Of a stretch of DNA of 64,000 bases, positions 1 through 10,700 are shown one piece after another. The notes under the pieces were generated by a model. It saw nothing but the letters and a program-made list of their open reading frames with translations. It was not told where the DNA came from and did not search any database. Source of the stretch: Aldrovandia affinis (lineage: Eukaryota > Chordata > Actinopteri > Notacanthiformes > Halosauridae). Both the position numbers and the translations under genes were made by a program. How positions within the stretch are numbered: position 1 is the first letter of the stretch; each line of letters starts with the position of its first letter. The stretch lies in contig JAINUG010000004.1 of assembly GCA_029706075.1 (NCBI GenBank), positions 480,547-544,546 on the forward strand, written 5' to 3'.

Positions 1-743
1 ATAGGAAGAAACCTCAGGAGGAACCAGACTGAAGAGGGGCCCTCCTCTGGATGGCTCAGGGTCTGAGTTTTGAAGACCAACAATGTTCAATGAGTGCATA
101 TGCAAAAATATGGGACTTGATTAAGTTCAAGACAGCTGGAGGTGGTGGTCCTAGGGTGCCACACAGACCTCTGCCGTTCAACATTTTAAACCACCACATT
201 AAACGAGGTGAAGATAAATAACTTTGACCGCAAGCGCACCATCACATATTTGGAGGTTAAAGGTCACACAGGGCCTCTTCACTGAGGTTAAATGTGTGGA
301 AAAGTGTTTGGTTTGGATTATTCCAAGCATTTAAAAAAAAGATTGATTTGTACGGCTGTTTCCCTGGCAGGCATGTGCCTGGTCCTTCAGTCAAGGCAGA
401 ATTTGTCCCTAAGCACTGATCCAGGACCAGCTAACTAGCCAAATCCCAACCCTGACCATTAGGAAGAAAAACTCAAAACTGATTTCAGACCAGTGCTCAC
501 GGGCAGCTTCCATCTACACCCAGTTTCCGTTTTTTTTCCCCTACAATTTCAAGCAAACTTTAGAAACATATTTCGGTCTCCTATGCAGGAGAAATACTCT
601 TGGTGGCGTTTTAGAGCTAAAACATGGATGATTTTCTCTTCTCCCTTTCCTTCCTCCCAATCTCCATCCCTTTCCTCCCCTCCCTTTCATCCCTCTCCTC
701 CTCCCTTCCTCTTTCTCCTCCCCCCACCTCCCCCAGAGAGAAT
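1..743 (+). other. TRAF6 upstream non-coding and first coding-exon acceptor
   Basis: No coding sequence is recognised before the TRAF6 start codon. A strong CT-rich tract runs from about 630 to 734 and ends in AG at 735-736, followed eight bases later by the ATG at 744. This has the form of a 3' splice site, so the coding exon is probably not the first exon and a 5' non-coding exon should lie upstream, perhaps outside the window. The short reading frames over 493-852 lie on this pyrimidine tract and are not credible genes. Confidence 0.6.
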
Positions 744-3700
744 ATGTCATGCTACGAGGTGGAGAAGAAGGACAGCATGGAGGGGGCATGCTGTGCGGCG
801 GGGTTATCGGGCTGCGCAGCGGCCATGGAGAAGGAGAGAGAGTCGGGCCTGAGCTTCACAGACAGCAGCAGCGGCACCCTCACTTCCACCTCCAGCCAGC
901 AGGGCGGCGATCAGTCAGACCTGCAGGGTTACGACGTGGATTTCGACCCGCCCCTGGAGAGCAAGTACGAGTGTCCCATCTGCCTGATGGCCCTGCGGGC
1001 CGCCGTACAGACCACCTGCGGTCACCGCTTCTGCCGCGCCTGCATCGAGAAGTCCATCCGGTGAGCCAGCTCTTAACGCTTTTCCCACCTTTTTCTCCCA
1101 TTTGGGAATGTCCAATCGTATTCTAAGCTGCGCTCGCTGCAACCTCTGCTGTCAGTTCTGCAGTGTAGATGAGTATGTGCTCTCCTCCGAAATGTGTGAT
1201 GTCAGCACTGGCACGGTCTGGATTTGATACCACACCACGGGGCTCATCCACACACTAGAACAGGGTCTTAACAGGATGAGCCCCAGAGCAGACAGTGGAC
1301 CAACTCTTAAACTTCCCCCAAAGCTCCAGCTGTGTGAGGACCTGGGGAAACACGGGTTTGAGACTCCAGTGGATACTCCAGATCTGTTGTAGGGAAAATA
1401 ATTCACCCTCTGGCACCAGATTAAGGTTGTGCATCAGATAATCCAAGTATGGATATATCACATGCGTATCACTGCCACATTTAGGCAAATTCATTAGGTT
1501 TCCGTGCCAATAAAACAAAACACAACTAATCATGAGAAAACAGGCGTTGTCACAACAGACGTGTTCCAAAACACAAACGAGGATCTGAGACCTGAGACCT
1601 GAAAAGCTTCAGGTCGGAAACGGCCAAGCACTGGTAAGACGCTTGTGGATTCATCAGTGCGTGCAACAAAGCTTTCAGACAAAATGTTTTTAAAATGGCT
1701 AAGAACATTTGTACTTTTTAGAAACTTTTTAATAGTTTTAAGTATCAATGGTTGCTCTCATTATATAATTTACAGTTGCTTGTGTTGTTTTAATTAATTG
1801 CCATTTTGCTGTATAAAATGGATGCACTTTTTCTGATGTGCTTGCGCATGTATTTTCTTTTGCTTCATATTTCTGATCCATACTTTTTGATCTGTAGTTT
1901 ATTGGGGACAGGTGTTGGAAATGAGCTTTTGGCTATAAACGCTTAAAGCAATGCACCTCATGCTTGTTTTTTTTTTTAAACATTGTAACAATGTCCCTGA
2001 CAAACAAACAAACAAATAAAAACCAGCCACTGGTATGCGCTGGGTGTGTCCCACCGAACACTTTCCCTGCAGATCATCAAATAATCCACAGCTTTTCCAG
2101 CAAACCTACACTTACTTTCAAACTCGTGTGTGCACGTGCGTATGTAATACATCTTATACAGAGATGGCATTTAGTTATGCCAAGTTATCTGTTTCTATGC
2201 CTATACAGCACAGTGTGTTTGGCACTTCTCAGGGTTATGTTATACGTGTGCGTGTGTTTGTATCCGTTTCCAATGGTAACTACAGGTCATGTGTGCATAA
2301 CGAGCATGCTTCTCTCTCTGGGCAGAGACGCGGGTCAGAAGTGCCCGGTGGACAACGAGGTGCTTACGGAGGACCAGCTTTTCCCCGATAACTTTGCCAA
2401 GCGTGAGATCCTGTCCCTCACAGTGCGCTGCCCCAATGCCGGCTGCGACCACAAGATGGAGCTCCGTCACCTGGAGGTGAGCGGCAGCTGGACTGATCTG
2501 GACCAGCTCCCGGCTGCGTCTTCCTGGCAGGCCGAAAGCCAGTTTCCCTTTCCCTCCATGATAATGAATAATCTCTATTTAAAAATAGGGGTTGGGCAAG
2601 GGGGGCGGTTGGTGTTGAAGTAGTGATGGGAGAATGAGACCAAAAATGGGTGGAACTACAAATTAAATTAGCTGTCAATTATGGAATTGTTCAAACCAAT
2701 CAAAAAGGTTTTGCTCTCCACAAGAAACCAAAATGATTGGGCCAAATCAGCGGGTTAGCGGTAGCATGTGATATCATTCACCATCACTACCAAAAGGGCA
2801 TTTGGGCTGATGACAGAAGCTCATTGTTTGAGACCCCCTCCCTCAGGCCCACGTGGCGCAGTGCCAGTTTGCCACAGTACAGTGCCCACTGTGCCAGGAT
2901 GCCGTGTGGAAGAGCGAGCTGGAGGAGCACAAAACCCAGCGCTGCCCGCGGCGCTACGTCTCCTGCACCGACTGCATGCAGAAGTTTGTCTTCGAGGACA
3001 GGAAGGTACGACCCCCCCTCCCCCTGATCCCTTCCCGAGGTACGACCCCCCTCCCCCTGATCCCTTCCCGAGGTACGACCCCCCCCCCCTGATCCCTTCC
3101 CGAGGTACGACCCCCCTCCCCCTGATCCCTTCCCGAGGTACCCCCCCTCCCCCTGATCCCTTCCCGAGGTACCCCCCCCTCCCCTGATCCCTTCCCGAGG
3201 TACGACCCCCCCTTCCCCTGATCCCTTCCCGAGGTACGACCCCCCTCCCCCTGATCCCTTCCGAGGTACGACCCCCTCCCCCCTGATCCCTTCCCGAGGT
3301 ACGACCCCCTCCCCTGATCCCTTCCCGAGTACGACCCTTTTCCCCCCTTAATCCCCCTCTCCCCCACTCTCCCCCCTCTCCCCCCAAATCCCCCTCCCCC
3401 TCTCCCCCTCCCCCCCTCTCCCCCTCTCCCCCCCTCCCTTATTTTAACACTCCCCCCCCCTCCCCCTCCCCTCTCCCCCTCTCCCCCTCTCCCCCTCTCC
3501 CCTCTCTCTCCCCATCTCCCCATCTCATGGCTCTCCCCCTCCCCTCAGCTGCTTAAAACGGTTTGCCGCTATACACGAGTTTACCTAACAGTTAGCATGT
3601 AAACCAAATATGAACATTGAAGTAAAAAATGGCTTTTGCAAGGCTGTGCAAGACTATGCTTGGCACGTACAGCCAAGCAATTTGTCCTGAGTTTGAATTT

Positions 3701-5401
3701 CTGAGGTAGCGGATGTTGGCTGGCCTCACACACACGGTGGATTGGTAAACGCGATTACACACATGCACGCACGCACATGCACGCACACACACACACACAC
3801 ACGGTGGATTGGTAAACAGGCGGATTGTGTTTTTGCTTCCCCAGGTCCACGAGCAGCTGTGCCCCTTGGCGAACGTGGTGTGCGAGTACTGCAGTATGGA
3901 GCTGATCCGAGATCAGGTAAGAGGAGCGAGAGCATCCCATTCTTACCCCGCCCTAGCTCCGCATCGCTGCCCACTTCCGGTCGGCTTTGGTGTCCCTGCG
4001 TTGAGCGCTGGTGAACAGAGAGTTAACCGCTGTGCCTGAGACTGATTCCCGTAGAGCCCCCTGCTTTGGCAGTTTGTGGAGGGCCAGGGTGTGAGTTCAC
4101 TAGCGCTCCCGTGTGGCTCAGTTGGGAAAGGTGCTGGGAGTTTGGCACCTTTCAGGATTCTAACATACGTTTGTGTGTGTTAAAGGGAAGCGCTCTCATT
4201 ACAGGCTTCTCTCCTGTAACTAACTCTCTGTTCTGTCACAGTTGGCGTCACACTGCGACACAGACTGCCTCACAGCTCCAGTCGCCTGCACCTTCAGCTT
4301 CTTCGGATGCCAAGAGAGGGTGAGCTGCAGGCCTCCTTGTTCTCTTCCTCCCTCTCCCCTTCCCCCTCCCTCTCCCTCTCAAGAGCAGGTGTGCCCCAGG
4401 CCTCACCCTCGCTATGACACTCTCTCTCCCTCTCTTACGCTCTCTCTCCCTCTATAAAAAGAGGGTGCACTGTAGGCTAGTTACTCTCCATCGCTCTCTG
4501 ACTCGGCTCTGTCTCCGTTGCAGATGCGGCGTAACGACCTGGCGCAGCACATGCAGGAGTTCACGCAGATGCACATGCGCAACATGGCCGAGTTCCTGCG
4601 CAGCCAGAGCGTGCTGGGCGGGGCGTCGGGGCCCGGGGGAGGCGGGGCGTCCTGCGAGGGCGGGGCCGCGGCGGGGCGTCGTCGTCGTCATCGCTGCCCT
4701 GCGCGTGCGGCCCGCAGCTGCAGCACATGCGCGAGACCACGCAGCAGCTGGAGGCGCGGCTGGTGCGCCAGGACCACCAGCTGCGCGAGCTGAGCATCCA
4801 CAGCGAGACGCAGGCCACGCAGCTGTCCGAGCTGCGCAAGCAGGTGCGCACGCTGGACGACACGGTGCGCGAGCTGGCGGCGCAGCAGTGCCAGGGCGTG
4901 TTCGTGTGGCGGGTGGAGGGCTTCTCCGCCCACCTGCGCAACCAGGAGTCCGGCCAGCCCGTGGTCATCCACAGCCCCGGCTTCTACACGGGACGTCCCG
5001 GGTACAAGCTGTGCCTGCGCCTGCACCTCCAGACCCCCAGCGCCCCCCGCTGCTCCAACTACATCTCCCTGTTCGTGCACACCATGCAGGGCGAGTTCGA
5101 CGGGCAGCTGTCCTGGCCCTTCCAGGGCAGCATTCGGCTGGCCATCCTGGACCAGGCGGACGGGCAACACCACGTGGAGGTGATGGAGACCAAGCCGGAC
5201 CTGCTGGCCTTCCAGCGGCCCACGTCCCAGCGCAACCCCAAGGGCTTCGGCTACGTCACCTTCCTGCACCTGCACGCGCTGCAGCAGGGCCACTTCGTCA
5301 AGGACGACACCCTGCTGGTGCGCTGCGAGGTCACGGCGCGGTTCGACAGCTGCGTGCGGCGCGAGGGCTTCCAGCCGCGCGGGCCCGAGCCCTCGCTGTG
5401 A
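744..5401 (+). CDS. traf6: TNF receptor-associated factor 6 (E3 ubiquitin ligase)
   Basis: TRAF6 makes K63-linked ubiquitin chains downstream of IL-1R/TLR and CD40/RANK receptors in the cytoplasm. Six coding exons with matching phases: 744-1060, 2326-2476, 2847-3005, 3845-3916, 4242-4319, 4524-5401 (stop TGA). About 551 residues, against 522 in human as I recall. Residues 77-116 form the RING (CPIC, CGHRFC, CRAC, CPVD; split by intron 1). TRAF-type zinc fingers follow over exons 2-5 (for example CPLC, CPRR, CEYC, FGCQER). Exon 6 encodes a coiled coil ([17 protein letters not shown]) and the C-terminal TRAF/MATH domain ([33 protein letters not shown]). Exon 6 is not one open frame: frame is lost between about 4610 and 4717 in GC-rich sequence, from one missing base or an extra short intron. 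The gene is convergent with PRR5L. Confidence 0.96.
3006..3545 (+). repeat. 33-bp minisatellite starting at the TRAF6 exon 3 donor, then C/T-rich tract
   Basis: From the exon 3 splice donor onward, a 31-34 bp unit is repeated about ten times (3006-3330). Each unit begins GTACGACCCC, or a close variant, and ends GATCCCTTCCCGAG. Most units therefore carry a copy of the real donor context (AG followed by GTACGA). A degenerate C/T-rich tract continues to about 3545. The long minus-strand glycine/arginine-rich reading frames here are repeat artefacts. Confidence 0.9.
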
Positions 5402-6930
5402 CGGGAGGGGTGCGCGGTCGCACGGTCACGCCGCCAACAGCAGCAGCTCTCTTCGCCTCGTCCGTCGTCACCGTCGGGTAGTGAATCCGGCGCAAACATG
5501 ACGAGAGATAAGATCACCGTCGTGGCCGGATTAACTGCAGGCTGGTGCCTGAGCCTCGGTGCCTAAGCGCCACCAGTTCCCAAAAACACGCACACCCAGG
5601 AAAGAGGGGAAGCAGGGGATTCTGGGACACCGCTCACAGCAGAGGTGTGTCCCGAAGGACGTCACACAGCGCAAGGACCTGATGGCTGTTGGATGAGTGC
5701 CATAGGTGCTGTAGGTATGCGCGAAATGCTTATATCAAAAATAATAATGCCAGTCTTCTCACTGTAGTTCAGACAGACATTAAACAATTAAGGTTCTACA
5801 CAAGGTCATATTGGTCCGTCTGGGGAACTGCCCACCGGGCTAAATCCTAAATCATTCCTCCTGACCACGTGCTCGTCACTCCTGATCGCACCCAACTTGA
5901 ACAAAGAAACGCTTTATCCATTTCCATTTTCTTTTTTAAAAATGTTTTTGGGACCGGATTAAATTCTCTCTCGCTGCACTTTCTATTAATTTTCTTAACC
6001 AGCTCAAATAATTATAAAATTGAATCTATTTGGTTTGGTTTAAAACTACAGATTGTAGAAATTGTGTGTCATGTCCTCGTCAGTACAGGTTGAAGCAGGT
6101 AAAGTATCATTTTTGTAATATTTGTTGCCTGTTTAAGCGCCGCAAGTTTACACGGCCACATACGTCTTTAACGAATGCTGTTTGTGTACCAGTACGGAAA
6201 GGTGTTCTCAGGAATATTTCAGGCTCTGTGGTGGTGGTTCACAGTCCACAGTCTTAACGATGGGAACACTAAAGAGAGAGAGCGGGAGGGAGGGGGGAAG
6301 AGGGGCGTGATCTCGCTAGCGCCTTCCTGCCTCACCTCCAGAAGTCAAACATCCGCTGGCTCACGCCTCGGTAAGACGTCTTATTCCCGCCTCCTCCAAT
6401 CCCATTAGAGCTCGGCCAGCGGGGTTGTCATCCTCTGCTGAGGGTGTGCCTTCAGTGGAAGGCTTTCCCTGTTGGGGAGGGGATCAGGGTTCAAATAAGG
6501 ATCTGCAAAGCTCCTTATGTGCTCCAGGTACCACAAATAGATCAAAGGTTGGTCATCGTCCAAGCCTTATTCAGTGCCTGGGTGGGGGGCCAGAAAGGGA
6601 GAGAAAAGAGGGGGAGAGAGAGAAACGGAGGGAGGGGGCCGCTAACAAACTCGTTTCTGAGCTCAAGACACCAGGAGCAGATGATGGTTTCAGTGGTTTG
6701 GGGAATGAAGAGGATTCACGCCGACGCTCGGACATCATGTTATTTTTCCAAGACCAGAAAATGGAGCTCACGCTACAGTCATTACGCAACAATGCTCAAT
6801 GTCATTATTTAATTCCGAGATTAAAAATCTGTGCACGTGTTAAAAATGTGTTGCATTGTAATGTAATGTTGTCATTGTCTGGACAATCTTTGTGTATCAT
6901 CCACTGAAAATAAACGTGTTCGTTTTACTG
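5402..6930 (+). other. traf6: TRAF6 3' untranslated region with poly(A) signal
   Basis: After the stop at 5399-5401 there is no further coding sequence. The first clear AATAAA on the plus strand that could end the transcript is at 6909-6914. The span includes a purine-rich stretch at 6270-6305 and another at 6590-6640. The exact 3' end is inferred. Confidence 0.55.
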
Positions 6931-7064
6931 CGCATTTAAAATTCTTTGTAATTCAAGTATAAAGCTTAAATTCCAACACAATCTGGATGTGAAACTATAG
7001 CACTCATTCCAACATCCTGAAACATGCAGAAAGAGAAATGAGGAAATTTGGAAGGAAAAAACAT

Positions 7065-7745
7065 TTTATTAGTGGAAAACAATATTTGTCATGACATTTA
7101 CAATCGACAGTAAAAATTACTGCCTTTTTCTTGTCCATTTTAAAAGTCTAGATGGTGGTTGTAGATGGATTGGGCTTGGTGCTATAATTCATATCTTTAC
7201 ATCAAACAACGAAAGAGGTGGAGGCAGTATTGCACACTACGTCAGGGTAAATGCCTCGCCTCCAGATACCAGGAAAAATGAGACATTTCCCAGAATATGA
7301 AAAATATAAATCGGAATTAAGCAGAAGTTTATGGCTTAAATGGCCGACTCCATCGGAAACCGTAGAATGCTGAAGGGAGGTGCTTGCTGGCCCACCAACG
7401 TGAAGTCTACACCTTAGTAGTTCCAGACGGGGAGGGTAGATTAGATCAGCCATTTGGGTGGGGGGCACTTTGGCGCTGTGACACAAGGCACAACTCTGGC
7501 TAATTCCCTTCACCACAAATCGCCTGGAATCATCTGATTGGATCGGAAACATTTTTCTAAAACATTTTTTAAAAGTGCTGGGAAGAGAACCGTGCCACTG
7601 GTCCAGTCTGTTTTACACCAGGCATGATCACGGTTGCTGTGGTCATGGCGGTATGACCAGGTTTACGCTCAAGATGCCTGTGGGTCCTCTCAAAAAGGCC
7701 TTGTGCTCCTCCCAGAGTGGCGGTAAGTCCACGCCCCCCCCCCCG
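7065..7745 (-). other. prr5l: PRR5L 3' untranslated region with poly(A) signal
   Basis: A minus-strand AATAAA (TTTATT on plus) lies at 7065-7070, about 675 bases after the PRR5L stop codon. The plus-strand TRAF6 signal at 6909-6914 faces it, so the two 3' ends are only about 150 bases apart. No coding sequence seen. Confidence 0.55.
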
Positions 7746-10700
7746 CTAGCTGGACGGGGCACAGCTGAGCTCAGCCGACGCCTGTTGCCGGGAGAGCACC
7801 ACCATGTCTACCGGGGACTCCAGCATGTGGGGCTGGCTGGAGAAGGTCCGGGGGCCACCAACTCCGCCCCCTCCCCGGGCCCCCCCTCCCCCACAGTCTT
7901 CACCCCCCAGGTGCATCATGCTGGCCACCGACAGCAGCTGCAGGTCCGAGTGGGCGTTGGCAACCGTGTGGCGTCGCACCCCACCAGCCTTCTCCAGGTA
8001 AGCCTCGCCCTCCTGCTCCACCAGGGGTGCCAGCGAGCAGTAGTCGGTGGCGTGCTGGGTGACCAGAATCTCGGGCTGCTGGCCGAAGTGCGCCACCGGC
8101 CCCGTCGCCCTGGGGCGTGCCGCACGGCATTCTGGGGAAAAAGGAAGATCAGGTGGGGGTGGGGGGGGGGGGAACACGAGAGGGTCAAAGACTGCACACC
8201 ACGTTCCGTACATTCAGATCTCCCATTCACCAAACCACTTTTAAATCCGATTAATTCCCTAATTACAGTCATTCCTACAGATTAGTTCAGCTCCTCCCCC
8301 ATAACACTAAACTGGATTATGTTGTTTTTGAAGTGGTGGGTTTGTCGTTCCACGGAAAATGAGCTACAAGGGCCTACCACACCACAGGTCCTGATAAGGT
8401 ACAGTGTATAGGTCGTTTCCCAGTTTCTTCAACAGACACCTTGTGTTAATATACGCCATTTAGCAGATGCTTTTATCCAAAGCGACTTACAGTAGTGAAT
8501 GCATACATTTTCAGTATATGTGGCCCCAGTGGGGATTGAACCCACAACCTAAGCGTTGCCAACGCTGTGCTCTACCAACTGAGCCACAGAGAACCACCAG
8601 AGGTTACTGGCCGCACCTCTCGGATACAGCCATGCCCCTAAATCCATAGGTCTCAACCCCTAGAGAGAGCTGCCCTTATTTCTTATTTTCAACACTTAAA
8701 ACCTGTATGAACCTGTCAAAAGCCTTATGAACATACACATTATTATAGGACAGAATTAAAATGATTAGGCACCTCACTCATTTATCTGGTTAAATGTTTT
8801 AGATTTTTTTGGTATTCTACTTATTTTTGCAGATGGATGTCAGAGGGACTAAAGCACCTTGCAAAATTATCATTTACTTTTTAAGATGCCGTCCAGGGCG
8901 ATGGAAAACCAAATATATTATTTATAAAAATGAGCCGTTCCAATTCACAAGTACAAACGACAACTCAAACCTCTCCATGTTCATGTGAAACTGTCGCTGG
9001 TTCACTGTTGTGGAACAGCCTTGAAACGGACAGACAGCCTTTAAGAGTCTCGGTCTCAACTGTGCAAGTTCAGCACATATCCACTGTAGGGGAACTCCAT
9101 TGCAATCTGTGTGAAAATTATAACCTAGATACGATAAAGACTTCTTCAGAATGTGAGAATGTGCGTGACTGCCTACCCAGACCATTGTAATTGGCAGATC
9201 TGCCATTTTTATGACCCCTCAGTTTGTCCATTCTAAGGGGGTGCTTCTTACCGATATAGCAGCCCGTGTGACTACGGTGTATGTAGTTCCCCAGGTAGGG
9301 AGAGATGACCATCTCCACCAATTTTTCCAGCTTACAGTACTGCTGGCTTGGGCCGCTGGACTCATGGATACCCTAGGAACACACGCACACAGACACGCAC
9401 ACACACATGAACACATGCATAGAGAAGCACATGCATTACATTTTTATTTTTATTATTTTTAGGTTCAAGATGAAAAACACTATACCGACAGCAACAGAAC
9501 AGTGCAATGGAATTGTTTTTAAATCCAGTGAAGATTGGCGGTTGCCGTGGCAGCCCTGTTACCTGCAGGACCAGCAGCATCTGTGTGATGGCTGGGGGTG
9601 GAGGAGACGGGGCTGTGGGCAATAGCTCCTCCAATGAGAGCTTCAGCAGGACTAGATCCCTGAATCCCAGCAAGGCCATCTGCCTCACCGTCAGCTCCTG
9701 GCCCTGCCATCACACCACAACACAGATCAGCAGGCAAGTGTCTTATTGTGTACACACCTAGAAAGGGGGTATTGTGTACACACAGGGTAAGGTGTTATTG
9801 TGTAAACACAGGGTAGATTATGGCCCGTAGCATACAATTTACCTGCATTGCTTAGTATATAGCACATTTAGCACTGGGTAGGATATAAACCTATAAACCA
9901 GTTTTGTGTACCTACACTGGGCAGAATATGACCCATTTCTTGTACCTGCACTGGGTAGAATATGGCCTGCAGTGTTGGCAGAATTTCAGTGAAGAACCTG
10001 CCCCACATCTCGGACAGGATGAGGAGCTGGCTGTCACCTGCGGACACAGAAGTACAGCATTATAAAAGACCGGTCACACCGCCTGCCTGTGACGGCTACG
10101 TACAACACTGTGGGTGTTCTCCCCAGATGGGCTCGTGGGACAGCACTTACCCTCGTACAGCTGAATCTTCTCTGTAATGTACAGAAGCCCTTTGTTCAGC
10201 AGCTGCTTCTACAAGAACAAAGGAGAGCTTTTGTGATTCCGCCACGACAGTGGTCTCCAGCAATAGGCGCTAATGCCAGGTGCCAGGGAGGAACGTACCT
10301 GGAAATATTCGGTGATAAAGGAGCCGAGTTCTGTCTTGAGGAGCCACCTGTGGAGATAGAGAGGGGACAGGAAGTGACCTCACAAAGGGCCGGTCCAGCA
10401 GCGGTCAGAGGGAGAGGAAGTTAGTTAATGGAGATCACAAGTGGGTATAATTATATGCAAAGAATTTGGGTACGCCACTGGAAATCCCTCTCTCAAACTT
10501 CCACATTTCAACCAGGTATAAGATCTGACTAAGCCATGGGGAATTAATAGAGCTACTCAACCGGTTTGTGCTTGCATAGGTCACATGGTACGTGTGAATA
10601 AATGTATAGTTCTCAAAAGGTTCTCACTTTTGTTTTTATGGGGAACTTGTGTGAATGCTTTAAATGCAGAAGTGCTTCAATGGCAGATCTCCAAGCCTAG

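Noticed and set aside
2821..3523. Gly/Arg-rich minus-strand frames of 188-189 aa
   Set aside because: Produced by the TRAF6 intron 3 minisatellite.
4414..5481. 355-aa plus-strand frame rich in Arg/Ala/Pro
   Set aside because: Out-of-frame reading of the GC-rich TRAF6 exon 6; the MATH domain is clearly in another frame.
7575..8285. 236-aa plus-strand frame
   Set aside because: Antisense of the PRR5L last exon; no family resemblance.
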